A stretch of 64,000 nucleotides of DNA from Rhodococcus pseudokoreensis (GTDB lineage Bacteria > Actinomycetota > Actinomycetes > Mycobacteriales > Mycobacteriaceae), in assembly GCF_017068395.1 (NCBI RefSeq), contig NZ_CP070619.1:1736001-1800000 (forward strand), given 5' to 3'. Positions 34,366-43,632 of the stretch are shown here, piece by piece (position 1 is the first letter of the stretch; every line of letters starts with the position of its first letter). The position numbers and the translations under genes are program-made. The notes below the pieces were generated by a model. It saw only the letters and a list, made by a program, of their open reading frames with translations. It was not told the origin of the DNA and did not search any database.

Positions 34366-35256
34366 ATGCGATTGGTCGTTGGATATCTCGCCACTCCCAG
34401 CGGGGAGGACGGTCTGGCCCTCGGGGCGCAGCTCGCCCGTAGTCTCGGGGCACAGCTCGACATCTGCATGGTTCTCCCGCCGGACCGCACGGTCCCGGCG
34501 AGAGTTCCGGCAGAGACCGGCTACGACGACATCCTCGCGTCCCGCGCGCAGCGCTGGCTGGACGAGGCGAAGTCGTCGGTGCCGAGCGACATCGACGTGG
34601 ACGTGCACCTGAGTTTCCACGACTCGTTCGCGCAGGGCCTCCTCGACGAGGTCACCCGCCTCGGCGCGCACGCGATCGTCGTCGGCGCCGCGGGTGACGG
34701 CCTGCTCGGCAGGCACTCGGTCGGATCCGTGTCGACGGAATTGCTGCACTCCGCGCACGTGCCCATCTGCCTCGCGCCTCGCGGCCATCGGCATTCCTCC
34801 GCCAAGAAGATCCGCGAGGTCACGTGCGCACTCGGGACGCGCGTCGGCGCGGACGTACTGCTGCGAACTGCCGTGCGGACCAGCAAGCGGATGGAGACCC
34901 CGCTCCGACTGGTGTCCCTCGTCGAACTGGACCCGCACCACCACCTTCGCGATCATCGGGACACCTCCGAGAGCGTCCGCGAGCGTGCGGTCGCCCATGC
35001 GCAGTCCACCCTGGACGAGGCGAAGTCCGCACTACCCGAGGACTTCCCCGTCTCCGTGACGATCGCCGACGGAGACGCCGTCGAATCGGCCGTCCGCAAA
35101 CTCGACTGGCAGGACGGCGACCTCGTCATGGTCGGCTCCAGCCGTCTCGCCCAACCTCGTCGACTGTTCCTGGGATCCACCGCGGCCAAGATGCTCCGCG
35201 TCCTGCCGGTGCCCATGGTCGTCGTCCCCAAGCAGGAGTTCCCCAACAGTGAGTAA
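34366..35256 (+). CDS. tandem universal stress protein (two USP domains)
   Basis: 296 residues. Two UspA-like domains: the first covers about 1-140 (RLVVGYLATPSGEDGLALGA ... IVVGAAGDGLLGRHSVGSVS), the second about 150-290 (ending DLVMVGSSRLAQPRRLFLGS with VPMVVVPK). The ATP-binding G-2x-G-9x-G-[ST] type motif is recognisable in both halves. It sits between gabD and the APC permease, so it may modulate amine transport or catabolism; similar USP-permease pairs exist in other actinobacteria. Confidence 0.85.
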   Translation: MRLVVGYLATPSGEDGLALGAQLARSLGAQLDICMVLPPDRTVPARVPAETGYDDILASRAQRWLDEAKSSVPSDIDVDVHLSFHDSFAQGLLDEVTRLGAHAIVVGAAGDGLLGRHSVGSVSTELLHSAHVPICLAPRGHRHSSAKKIREVTCALGTRVGADVLLRTAVRTSKRMETPLRLVSLVELDPHHHLRDHRDTSESVRERAVAHAQSTLDEAKSALPEDFPVSVTIADGDAVESAVRKLDWQDGDLVMVGSSRLAQPRRLFLGSTAAKMLRVLPVPMVVVPKQEFPNSE

Positions 35257-35311
35257 ACCGTCCGCGACACCCGCCCCGGATCCACGATCGTTCCCGACCG
35301 GAGGTTCAGAC

Positions 35312-36892
35312 ATGACGAAAAGCGAAGGCGCACCGGCGTCGGCCGGCGTTGCCGTGAGCACCAAAGGGCTGGCCACCGGTGCGGTCGGGACCTTTGCCGG
35401 GGCGATCCTCGGGATCTCTTCCGTGGCACCGGGTTACACGCTGACGGCCAGCATCGGGCTGATCGTCGCGGCGGTCGGGTTGAAGATGCCCGCCATCTTC
35501 ATCGCCGGCTTCATCCCCATGTTCCTCACGGCGTACGCCTACCGCGAGCTCAATTCCGAATCACCCGACTGCGGTGCGTCGTTCACGTGGTCGACGAAGG
35601 CGTTCGGACCGTACGTCGGCTGGATGTGCGGCTGGGGCATGGTGATCGCCACAATCATCGTGCTCTCGAACCTCGCGGCGATCGCCGTGCAGTTCTTCTA
35701 TCTGTTCATCGCGAAATTGTTCGACGCCCCCAGCATCGCAGACCTGCCCGGCAACAAATTCGTGAATGTGGGCACCACCCTGCTCTTCATCGCACTCGCC
35801 ACGTGGATCGCCAGTCGCGGCATCACCACCAGCGAGAAGCTGCAGTTTGCGCTCGTCGGCTTCCAGATGGTCCTGCTCATCGCGTTCGCGGTGGTGGCAC
35901 TGGTCCACGTCGGCAACGGGGACGCCCCCGCCGGTCTGTCGTTCGATCTGAGCTGGTTCAACCCGTTCACGGGACTGGCCGTCGGCGCGTTCGTGATCGG
36001 CCTGACGGGTTCGATCTTCGCGTTCTGGGGCTGGGACACGTGCCTGACACTGGGCGAGGAGTCGAAGAACCCGAAGAAGACCCCCGGTCGCGCCGGACTG
36101 CTGTGCGTGATCACGATTCTGCTGACCTACCTGCTCGTGTCGGTCGCCGCGATGATGTACGCCGGCGTCGGCGAGGACGGTCTCGGACTGGGCAACCCGG
36201 ACAACTCGGAGAACGTCTTCGGCGCCCTCGCCGATCCGGTGCTCGGCAACTGGGGCGGCATGCTGCTGTTCCTCGCGGTGTTCGTCTCCTCGGTCGCGAG
36301 CCTGCAGACCACGTTCCTGCCGGCCGCGCGGACCATGCTCGCCATGGGCGCCTACGGCGCCTTCCCCAAGAAGCTCGCCGACGTGAGTCCCCGGTTCCTG
36401 GTCCCGTCGTATGCCACGGTCGTCGCCGGTGTCGTCACCGCGGTGTTCTACACGGTGGTCACATTCCTGTCCGAGCGCACGCTGCTCGACACGATCGCCG
36501 CTCTGGGAATCATGATCTGCTGGTACTACGGCATCACGGCGTTCGCGTGCGTCTGGTATTTCCGGGACAGCCTGTTCACGAGTTTCCGCAACATCGTCTT
36601 CCGGTTCGCGTTCCCGCTCCTCGGCGGCCTCATGCTGCTCGCGGTGTTCGTGATCTCGATCGAGGAGAGCATGAACCCGGACAACGCGAGCGGCGCCTCC
36701 ATCGGCGGCATCGGGCTCGTCTTCTTCCTCGGCTTCGGCATCCTCCTGCTCGGCGCCGTGCTGATGATGATCATGCGCTTCCGCAGCCCCGCGTTCTTCG
36801 AGGGCAAGACGCTGAACCGCGACACCTCGGCGTTGCGGGACGAGGGCGATCTCACGGCTCGTTCGGAGCCTGCGCCACCAAGCCAGCGATAA
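35312..36892 (+). CDS. APC-family amino acid/polyamine permease
   Basis: 526 residues from ATG 35312 (GGAGGTTCAGAC upstream); a GTG at 35249 overlapping the USP gene is possible. Twelve or more membrane helices. Helix 1 is GTFAGAILGISSVAPGYTLT, followed by AYAYRELNSESPDCGASFTW, a hallmark of the YhdG/PuuP-type branch. A cytoplasmic loop carries LGEESKNPKKTPGRAGLL. It probably imports putrescine, agmatine or a related amine for the flanking enzymes. Its last 41 bases overlap the convergent TetR gene. Confidence 0.85.
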   Translation: MTKSEGAPASAGVAVSTKGLATGAVGTFAGAILGISSVAPGYTLTASIGLIVAAVGLKMPAIFIAGFIPMFLTAYAYRELNSESPDCGASFTWSTKAFGPYVGWMCGWGMVIATIIVLSNLAAIAVQFFYLFIAKLFDAPSIADLPGNKFVNVGTTLLFIALATWIASRGITTSEKLQFALVGFQMVLLIAFAVVALVHVGNGDAPAGLSFDLSWFNPFTGLAVGAFVIGLTGSIFAFWGWDTCLTLGEESKNPKKTPGRAGLLCVITILLTYLLVSVAAMMYAGVGEDGLGLGNPDNSENVFGALADPVLGNWGGMLLFLAVFVSSVASLQTTFLPAARTMLAMGAYGAFPKKLADVSPRFLVPSYATVVAGVVTAVFYTVVTFLSERTLLDTIAALGIMICWYYGITAFACVWYFRDSLFTSFRNIVFRFAFPLLGGLMLLAVFVISIEESMNPDNASGASIGGIGLVFFLGFGILLLGAVLMMIMRFRSPAFFEGKTLNRDTSALRDEGDLTARSEPAPPSQR

Positions 36893-37463
36893 GCGTCCGC
36901 AGCCCGAACTCGAATGCTGCATCCGCCCGTCCGGGGTTCGGCCCGGACGTGGCCAGGGCGGCCCGCATGGACTCGTTCGCCTCCGGGGCGGTCGCCCAGA
37001 CCACCTCGGGTGCGGCGAGGTCCAGCGCCGACCCCAGCACGAAACTGTCGACCGTCGTGATGGCGTGCAGAGTCTCCTCGGGCGTGAAGCCACCGTCCGA
37101 GAACGCCTGCGCCAGAGCGTTGTACAGAGCGAATGCCACACCGGACTGCACTGTGTGCGCGGTGAACAGAGGAATCAGCCGAGGATGCTCGGCGTAGTTG
37201 CGCCGATATTCGCGCGCCAGGCCGGCCACCGTCTCGCTCCACTTGCCGTCGGGGTCCGCCACCACGATGCCCGCCATCATTCGGGCACGCATCAGTTCGA
37301 TGATCTCCGCCCTCCCGGACACGTGGTTGTACAGCGAGGAGGGCCGGACCTTCAGCCGTTCGGCGAGACCCGGCATCGTGAAATCACCCGTGAGGTCCAC
37401 CATGCGCATCGCGGCTTCGGTGATGATCTCCGGCGACAGCAGTCGCTGTGATGGCCGTGGCAT
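36852..37463 (-). CDS. TetR-family regulator of the agmatine/polyamine genes (probable)
   Basis: 203 residues (MPRPSQRLLSPEIITEAAMR). The helix-turn-helix is FTMPGLAERLKVRPSSLYNH (residues 28-47), and a TetR_C-type ligand domain follows. It is divergent from the N-carbamoylputrescine amidohydrolase gene and lies beside the AACGAA operator at 37599. The same operator occurs at 20940 and 20994, so it probably controls both loci. The 3' end overlaps the convergent permease gene by 41 bp. Confidence 0.85.
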   Translation of the reverse strand: MPRPSQRLLSPEIITEAAMRMVDLTGDFTMPGLAERLKVRPSSLYNHVSGRAEIIELMRARMMAGIVVADPDGKWSETVAGLAREYRRNYAEHPRLIPLFTAHTVQSGVAFALYNALAQAFSDGGFTPEETLHAITTVDSFVLGSALDLAAPEVVWATAPEANESMRAALATSGPNPGRADAAFEFGLRTLIAGLVAQAPNEP

Positions 37464-37568
37464 GGGTGCCCTCCTGGTCGGTGTGTCACCGGCGACGCGC
37501 GCCTCGGCGCCGCCGTAGCGGCGACCAGGGCAGATACCGAAGGAATCGAAATCTTCGCTCCCCGCCCC

Positions 37569-37597
37569 TTGATCGCCGAGCGTTTACCCACCATACT
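37569..37597 (+). promoter_or_regulatory. candidate promoter of aguB-aguA
   Basis: TTGATC (37569-37574), 17 bp, CATACT (37592-37597), then the operator. The layout is the same as at 20964-21010. Confidence 0.6.
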
Positions 37598-37598
37598 T

Positions 37599-37615
37599 AA
37601 CGAATTCAATTCGTT
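37599..37615. promoter_or_regulatory. AACGAA-N5-TTCGTT operator, site 3
   Basis: The perfect palindrome AACGAA-ttcaa-TTCGTT immediately downstream of the -10 element and 38 bp before the aguB start, in the gap shared with the TetR gene. Confidence 0.75.
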
Positions 37616-37652
37616 TTAGGCGCTCGCCGAACCGAACATCCGAGGAATCACA

Positions 37653-38633
37653 ATGTTGACGATCACCGCCCTCACCCCTCCCGAGTCCCTGTCGAGGACG
37701 CGCGAGACCGGACGCACCCCGCTCCGCGTCGGCCTCGTCCAGCACCGCTGGCACGAGAACGAGCAGGATCTGCGGGCCGAACTCGACGAGGGCATCGCCG
37801 CGGCAGCCAAGCTCGGGGCGCGCGTGGTGTTCCTCCCCGAACTCACCCTCAGCCGGTACCCCGCCTTCGTCGAGGGCGGTGACAACCCCGGCCGCCAGGC
37901 CGAGGACCTCCTCACGGGACCCACATTCACATTCGCCGCCAAGGCCGCCGCCGAACACGGCGTCCTCGTCCATGCGTCCCTGTACGAGCGCAACGACTCC
38001 GAGAACGGCGTCCAGTACGAGGACGGACTCGGGTTCAATACCGCCATCCTCGTCGCACCGTCCGGAGAACTGCTCGCGCGCACCCGCAAGCTGCACATCC
38101 CCGTCACCGCCGGCTACTACGAGGACACCTACTTCCGCGGCGGTCCCGCCGAGAACCCGTACCCCGTCCATACCGCCGAGGCACTGGGCGGCGTCAAGCT
38201 CGGACTCCCCACCTGCTGGGACGAATGGTTCCCCGAGGTCGCCCGCGCCTATTCGCTCGGCGGCGCCGAAATCCTGGTGTACCCCACCGCGATCGGCTCC
38301 GAGCCCGACCACCCGCAGTTCGACACCCAGCCGCTGTGGCAGCAGGTGATCGTCGGCAACGGCATCGCGAACGGCACGTTCATGGTGGTGCCCAACCGCC
38401 ACGGCGGCGAAGGCCTCATCACGTTCTACGGCTCGTCGTTCATCTCCGACCCCTACGGCCGCATCCTCGCGCAGGCCCCGCGCGACGAATCCGCGGTGCT
38501 GGTCGCCGACCTCGACCTTCAGCAGCGCGAGGACTGGCTGGCGCTGTTCCCGTTCCTGGCCACCCGGCGCCCCGACACGTACGGCGTCCTCACCGAGCCC
38601 GTCGATCACGCGTCCCCGTTCGGGAGGAACTGA
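37653..38633 (+). CDS. aguB: N-carbamoylputrescine amidohydrolase (nitrilase superfamily)
   Basis: 326 residues. The nitrilase triad is Glu63 (VFLPELTLSRY), Lys146 (TRKLHIPVTAGYYEDTYF) and Cys188 (GLPTCWDEWFPEVARAY). The CWDEWFPE block and the KLHIP loop are the AguB-type form. It converts N-carbamoylputrescine to putrescine, CO2 and ammonia. The next gene, agmatine deiminase, overlaps its stop by one base and supplies the substrate, which strongly supports the assignment. The N-terminal 20 residues are longer than usual; an internal start is possible. Confidence 0.92.
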   Translation: MLTITALTPPESLSRTRETGRTPLRVGLVQHRWHENEQDLRAELDEGIAAAAKLGARVVFLPELTLSRYPAFVEGGDNPGRQAEDLLTGPTFTFAAKAAAEHGVLVHASLYERNDSENGVQYEDGLGFNTAILVAPSGELLARTRKLHIPVTAGYYEDTYFRGGPAENPYPVHTAEALGGVKLGLPTCWDEWFPEVARAYSLGGAEILVYPTAIGSEPDHPQFDTQPLWQQVIVGNGIANGTFMVVPNRHGGEGLITFYGSSFISDPYGRILAQAPRDESAVLVADLDLQQREDWLALFPFLATRRPDTYGVLTEPVDHASPFGRN

Positions 38634-39658
38634 TGACCTGGCGCATGCCCGCGGAAGGCGAACTGCACGAACGTACCTGGATGGCCTACCCCAGTGCGGG
38701 CTACTCCCTGGGCGACACCCCCGAGGAGCAGCACGAGGCGCGCACCACGTGGGCCGAGGTGGCGCACGCCGTCGCCCGATTCGAACCCGTCACCGTCGTC
38801 GTCGACCCCGGTGAGGTGCCCGCGGCCAAGGAGTACCTGTCCGCCGACATCGACATCGTCGAGGCACCGCTGAACGACGCCTGGATGCGCGACATCGGAC
38901 CCACGTTCGTGCTGTCCGAGGACGGACGCCTCGGCGGCGTCGACTGGATCTTCAACGGCTGGGGCGGCCAGGACTGGGCCCAGTGGGACAAGGACTCGAA
39001 GATCGGCGCCCTGGTGGTCGAGCGGTCCGGTGCCGAACTCGTCGACTCGCCGATCGTCAACGAGGGCGGCGGCATCCAGGTCGACGGCCTCGGCACCGTG
39101 CTGGTGACCGAGACCGTGCAACTCGACCCCGGCCGCAACCCGGACCTGTCGAAGGCCGACATCGAGGCGGAACTCGCCCGCACGATCGGTGCCACCAAGG
39201 TGATCTGGCTGCCGCGGGGGCTGACCCGTGACTCCGACACGTACGGCACCCGCGGGCACGTCGACATCGTCGCCGCCATCCCGTCGCCCGGCGTCGTCCT
39301 CGTGCACGATCAGCGCAATCCCGAGCACCCCGACTTCGAGGTCAGCAAGGCCGTCATCGACGTACTGAAGCAGACCACGGACGCTCGCGGTGAATCCTGG
39401 GAGATCATCACCGTCCCCGCGCCGCAGGTCCTGCGCGACGAGGAGGGCTTCGTCGACTACAGCTACATCAACCATTTCGTCGTCAACGGCGGCGTCATCG
39501 CGTGCAGCTTCGACGATCCCGCGGACGAGGAAGCGGTCGCGATCCTGTCGGCCGCCTACCCCGGACGCACCGTCGTGCCGGTCGACGCCCGCCCGCTCTT
39601 CGCGCGCGGCGGCGGCATCCACTGCATCACCCAGCACCAGCCCGCCGCCGTGCGCTGA
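38633..39658 (+). CDS. aguA: agmatine deiminase
   Basis: 341 residues of the PAD_porph family; ATG overlaps the aguB stop (TGATG) and follows GGGAGGAAC. Active-site features: NDAWMRDIGPTFVL, the histidine in GTRGHVDIVAA and nucleophilic Cys331 in ARGGGIHCITQ near the end. It hydrolyses agmatine to N-carbamoylputrescine and ammonia. No arginine decarboxylase is in the window, so agmatine is either imported or made elsewhere. The family A palindrome follows. Confidence 0.95.
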   Translation: MTWRMPAEGELHERTWMAYPSAGYSLGDTPEEQHEARTTWAEVAHAVARFEPVTVVVDPGEVPAAKEYLSADIDIVEAPLNDAWMRDIGPTFVLSEDGRLGGVDWIFNGWGGQDWAQWDKDSKIGALVVERSGAELVDSPIVNEGGGIQVDGLGTVLVTETVQLDPGRNPDLSKADIEAELARTIGATKVIWLPRGLTRDSDTYGTRGHVDIVAAIPSPGVVLVHDQRNPEHPDFEVSKAVIDVLKQTTDARGESWEIITVPAPQVLRDEEGFVDYSYINHFVVNGGVIACSFDDPADEEAVAILSAAYPGRTVVPVDARPLFARGGGIHCITQHQPAAVR

Positions 39659-39662
39659 CGCG

Positions 39663-39708
39663 CCCGTGAGTACTTGTTAACCGCCGGCGGTTAAGAAGTA
39701 CTCACGGG
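39663..39708. repeat. dispersed 46-bp palindrome, family A copy 3
   Basis: CCCGTGAGTACTTGTTAACC starts the left arm and AAGTACTCACGGG ends the right; one mismatch in 23 bp. It fills the 50-bp gap between the convergent aguA and VWA genes and is well placed as a bidirectional terminator. Confidence 0.9.
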
Positions 39709-41682
39709 TCAGCGCCTGCGACGCATGTAATCGCTGACGACGGCCGCGCCGAGACCGTCCAGACCGGGCGCCACGACGCGTCCGCCGACCCGTTCGGCCA
39801 TCCGGTCCACCACCCGCGCGAGACCGGGATCCTCACCGAGCCGGAAGAACGTGACATGGGCGCCGAGCCGGGCGAGCGTGTCGAGTTCCCGGACCGTCAG
39901 ACCGAGGGTCCGGGCGCTCGGCGGGTAGTCGAAATACGCGAAGCCGTCCGGCTCCAGATGCGCCGTCGGCTCCCCGTCGGTGACGATCAGGACCACCGGC
40001 TGCGCGTTGGGGTGCCTGCGCAGATGCCGGGCGGCCAGCAGCAGCGCGTGGTGCAGGTTGGTGCCCTGGTCCCAGGCGCCGTCCAGGCCTGCCAGCTCCG
40101 ACGGCGTCAGCACCTGCGCGTGCCTGCCGAACGAGATGAGCTGCAGTTCGTCGCTGCGGAACCGGGTGCTCACCAAGTGGTTCAGCGCGAGGGCGGTGCG
40201 TTTCATCGGCACCCACCGCCCCTCCATCACCATCGAGAACGACGTGTCGACCAGCAAAGCGACCGCCGCCTGCGACCGCTGCTCGGTCTCCATCACCTCT
40301 ACGTCCGCGACGGACAACCGGACCGGGACGCGACCGCGTTCGACCGGATCGGACGCCGCCCGCAGCACCGCGTTGGTGATGGTGCGCGTGACGTCCCACG
40401 GCTCGGTGTCGCCGAACGCCCACTCGCGGGACGCCCCCGTCGGCTCGCCCATCGACCCGGCGCGCCGCGTCTCCCGTTGCCCGCCACGCGAAGACAGTTG
40501 CTGCGCGACGTCCCGCAGGGCCGTCTGACCGAGTTGGCGCATCGCCTTCGGCGACAGCCGCCACTGACCGTCCGCCCCGCGGTCGAAGAATCCCTGGTCC
40601 CGCAGGGCCTTCTCGAGTTCGGCGAGGGTCTGCGCATCCGCCGCCGCCTCGTCGCCCAGTTGCCGGGCCAGGGCTTCGGCGTCGATGTCGTCGAGTTGCG
40701 CGCCCGCGTACTGCTGCGACAGTTGCTCGGCGAGCGACTCGAGTTCCGCGATGTCCTGCAACGCGCCGGTGCCCTCGCCGAGGCCCATGCCGTCGTCGCC
40801 GCGGAACCGCTGCGCGCCCTGCCAGTCCTCGCCCGGGCGCGCGGCCTGTAGGTGCTGGTCCAGGCGGTCCAGCTGTCCGATCAGCGACGGATCGCCGAAC
40901 GCCTGTTGCGCCAGCGCGTCGAGTTCGTCGCGCTGCTCCTGCGACAGCGAGTTCCGCAGCCGCTGCGCCGCCGCTGCGCGCTGGGCCAGCGAGTCGAGCA
41001 GTTCCTCGACGTTGCGCGGGTTCTCGGGGAAGTACTCCCCGTGTTTGTCCATGAACTCGTCGAACTGTTCCTGCGTGTCCTCGCCGCGGGAATGCTTGTC
41101 GAGCAGGTCGTTGAGATCGGCGAGCATCTCCCGGATGCGTTCGCGGTCTTCTTCCGTGGCGCCCTCGAGCGCCTGCTTCATGCCGGCGAACCGCTGGTCC
41201 AGCACCTCGCGGCCCAGCAGGTCGCGGATCTTCTCGTAGTCGGCGCGGGCTTCGGAACTACGCCAGTCGTAGTCGGCGAGTTCCTGCACGGCCTGCGCGG
41301 TGGACGGCGACAGTTCCTCGAGACGCATCTCGGAGAAGCGGGCGTCGTCGTCGAGCGCGCGGGCCAGCGTCTTGCGTTCCTCGAGGACCGCGCGGTCGAG
41401 GAGTTCCCGGACCTCTTCGAGGGTGCCGTTCAGGTTGTTCCGCTTCAGCAGCTCGCGGCGGCGCCGATTGGCCTCGGCCGCAAGCTCGTCCAGCCCGCGC
41501 ATGTCCCGGTTGCCGCGCCGCAGCATCTCGCGCAACGCCTGCCGCGGCGAACTACCCGCGAACACGTCGTCGCCGATCGCGGCGAGGGCCTCGCGCAGGT
41601 CCACCGGCGCCGCCAGCGGATCACCGCCCTCGTACGGCCCGTACCGCGCATTGTGCGGCCCGCGTTCCGCCTTGCGGGACAT
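39709..41682 (-). CDS. von Willebrand factor A domain protein (chelatase-D-like, Rv0959 type)
   Basis: 657 residues. The N-terminal two thirds are charged and mostly helical (EERKTLARALDDDARFSEMR, DYDWRSSEARADYEKIRDLL), with possible coiled coils. The VWA domain starts near residue 465 with the MIDAS motif DTSFS (VALLVDTSFSMVMEGRWVPM) and continues to VILIVTDGE-type VVLIVTDGEPTAHL. It starts one base inside the stop of the AAA ATPase gene (TAATG), and the two are probably a MoxR/VWA-style chaperone pair. The large chelatase subunit is absent. The substrate is unknown. Confidence 0.9.
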   Translation of the reverse strand: MSRKAERGPHNARYGPYEGGDPLAAPVDLREALAAIGDDVFAGSSPRQALREMLRRGNRDMRGLDELAAEANRRRRELLKRNNLNGTLEEVRELLDRAVLEERKTLARALDDDARFSEMRLEELSPSTAQAVQELADYDWRSSEARADYEKIRDLLGREVLDQRFAGMKQALEGATEEDRERIREMLADLNDLLDKHSRGEDTQEQFDEFMDKHGEYFPENPRNVEELLDSLAQRAAAAQRLRNSLSQEQRDELDALAQQAFGDPSLIGQLDRLDQHLQAARPGEDWQGAQRFRGDDGMGLGEGTGALQDIAELESLAEQLSQQYAGAQLDDIDAEALARQLGDEAAADAQTLAELEKALRDQGFFDRGADGQWRLSPKAMRQLGQTALRDVAQQLSSRGGQRETRRAGSMGEPTGASREWAFGDTEPWDVTRTITNAVLRAASDPVERGRVPVRLSVADVEVMETEQRSQAAVALLVDTSFSMVMEGRWVPMKRTALALNHLVSTRFRSDELQLISFGRHAQVLTPSELAGLDGAWDQGTNLHHALLLAARHLRRHPNAQPVVLIVTDGEPTAHLEPDGFAYFDYPPSARTLGLTVRELDTLARLGAHVTFFRLGEDPGLARVVDRMAERVGGRVVAPGLDGLGAAVVSDYMRRRR

Positions 41683-43070
41683 TACGAATACACCGTCTGC
41701 CCGTTGATGTCCGGGTTCTTGGAGATCCGCCGCGCCAGGTACAGCCCTTCGAGGGCGAACTCGGCCGCCGCGGCCCGCTCGCCGTCGGATTCCGCGCCCA
41801 GCCGCTCCGCGAGCACGTCGAGGACCTCGAGTTCGGGCAGCTCGTTCAGCAGCGCCTTCGCCGTGATCCGTTCGCCGGTGACCACCGGGTCGCCCTGTTC
41901 GACGGCGTCCACGAGTTCGGCGAGGTCGATGCCGCCGAGCCGGGTGCGGACCGTGTCGGCCGTCGCCCGCCGGAGCAGGTGCTCGAGGACCTCGATTTCG
42001 CGCCCCTCCTCACCGGATTCGAATTCCACCTTGCCCCGCAGCACGTCGACGACGGTCTCGAGGTCGACGGGCCGCGCGACCGGGTCGGCCTCACCGAGGA
42101 CGGCGCCGCGATGCACCGCGGCCGCGCTGACGGTTTCGGCGCCCGCCACCGCGAAGCGGGCGGACACCCCCGACCGCTGATCGACCGACGTCGACTCGCG
42201 GAGCAGACGGGTGAACCGGGCCAGGATCTCGAGAAGGTACTCGGGCACCTCGGCGGTGAGGTGCGCTTCCTGGAGGATGACCGCGACCTCGTCGTCGAGA
42301 CGGGTCGGGTAGTGCGTCCGGATCTCGGCGCCGAACCGGTCCTTCAGCGGGGTGATGATGCGACCGCGGTTCGTGTAGTCCTCCGGGTTCGCACTCGCCA
42401 CCATGAGGACGTCCAGCGGCAACCGGAGGGTGTACCCGCGGACCTGGATGTCGCGTTCCTCCATGACGTTGAGCAGCGACACCTGGATGCGTTCGGCGAG
42501 GTCGGGCAGCTCGTTGATGGCGACGATGCCCCGGTGCGCGCGGGGAACGAGACCGAAGTGGATGGTCTCCGGGTCGCCGAGACTGCGACCCTCCGCAACC
42601 TTCACCGGATCCACGTCGCCGACGAGGTCCGCCACCGACGTGTCGGGGGTCGCGAGCTTCTCCGAGTACCGCTCACTGCGGTGCCGCCACGCGACGGGGA
42701 GGCTGTCGCCCAGTTCCTGCGCCCGGCGGATCGACGCCGGGGTGATGGGCTCATAGGGATGCTCCCCGAGTTCGGAACCGGCGATCACCGGGGTCCATTC
42801 GTCGAGGAGCAGATTGAGGGTGCGGAGGAGGCGGGTCTTGCCCTGACCTCGTTCGCCGAGCAACACCACGTCGTGACCTGCGATGAGTGCCCGTTCGAGT
42901 TGCGGTTCCACCGTCTCCTCGAAACCGACGATGCCGGGCCACGGATCACGACCGTCGCGTAGGGCCGCGAGCAGATTCTCGCGGATCTCTTCCTTCACGG
43001 TGCGTTGAACGTGGCCCGACTCGCGGAGCTCGCCGACGGTGGAAGGTCTGTGTTCCGATGACGTCACCAC
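41682..43070 (-). CDS. AAA+ ATPase, magnesium-chelatase ChlI-like (Rv0958 type)
   Basis: 462 residues from GTG 43070. Walker A is LLGERGQGKTRLLRTLNLLL. The chelatase-type insert and Walker B region include GIVAINELPDLAERIQVSLL. Sensor 1 is MVASANPEDYTNRGRIITPL and the arginine-finger region is LKDRFGAEIRTHYP. It is translationally coupled to the VWA protein downstream, so it probably powers remodelling of a client protein rather than metal insertion. The pair keeps its place near purHN as in M. tuberculosis. Confidence 0.9.
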   Translation of the reverse strand: MVTSSEHRPSTVGELRESGHVQRTVKEEIRENLLAALRDGRDPWPGIVGFEETVEPQLERALIAGHDVVLLGERGQGKTRLLRTLNLLLDEWTPVIAGSELGEHPYEPITPASIRRAQELGDSLPVAWRHRSERYSEKLATPDTSVADLVGDVDPVKVAEGRSLGDPETIHFGLVPRAHRGIVAINELPDLAERIQVSLLNVMEERDIQVRGYTLRLPLDVLMVASANPEDYTNRGRIITPLKDRFGAEIRTHYPTRLDDEVAVILQEAHLTAEVPEYLLEILARFTRLLRESTSVDQRSGVSARFAVAGAETVSAAAVHRGAVLGEADPVARPVDLETVVDVLRGKVEFESGEEGREIEVLEHLLRRATADTVRTRLGGIDLAELVDAVEQGDPVVTGERITAKALLNELPELEVLDVLAERLGAESDGERAAAAEFALEGLYLARRISKNPDINGQTVYS

Positions 43071-43140
43071 TCCACGCTACGAGGGTTCGGGCGAATCGGC
43101 ACGCGGTTAATGCGCGCCGACCCGCCTGAGCACTGCGCGC

Positions 43141-43452
43141 CTACGCCGCAACCGCGTACGACGACACGGCGTCCAACTCGCTCCACGCGGCGCGGTACTG
43201 CTCGACCGTCACCGGGTCGGCCGCCGTCAGAAGCGAGTCCAGCAGGAGTCGCGGATCGGCTCGCCACGCCCGGACCACGTTCGCGACCGCGCGGTTGGAG
43301 AACAGACCCGACCCGGTGACCGCAGTCACCCACTCGTCGATCGCGCCCCGGTGGATCCGCTCGACGGCCTCCCGGAGGAACCCGCCGTCGACGAAGTCGA
43401 GGGAGAACATGGCGGCGACGAAATCACCGGTGGTCAGCTGTACGACGTTCAT
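43141..43452 (-). CDS. hypothetical protein, 103 residues
   Basis: Begins MNVVQLTTGDFVAAMFSLDF and ends SELDAVSSYAVAA. CCAGGAAGG lies upstream of the ATG. Helical by composition, with no membrane segment, signal or cysteine. Codon bias is that of real genes here. The gene faces away from the alpha/beta hydrolase at 43633, with a 180-bp shared gap. I do not recognise the family. Confidence 0.6.
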   Translation of the reverse strand: MNVVQLTTGDFVAAMFSLDFVDGGFLREAVERIHRGAIDEWVTAVTGSGLFSNRAVANVVRAWRADPRLLLDSLLTAADPVTVEQYRAAWSELDAVSSYAVAA

Positions 43453-43632
43453 GATGCGGCACCTTCCTGGAGTCGGGAGCTCTTCTCGGACGTAATCCGT
43501 TGGAACAACTGGTGATGCTGACGCTAATCGCCGAATTTGTGAGTTCTGTGATGCTTCTCTGAGATCTCGGCCGCGATGCCCGCGTGCCATGACCAGGCGA
43601 CTGCGCGCGACGGGAACTGGTAGACAGTCCCC

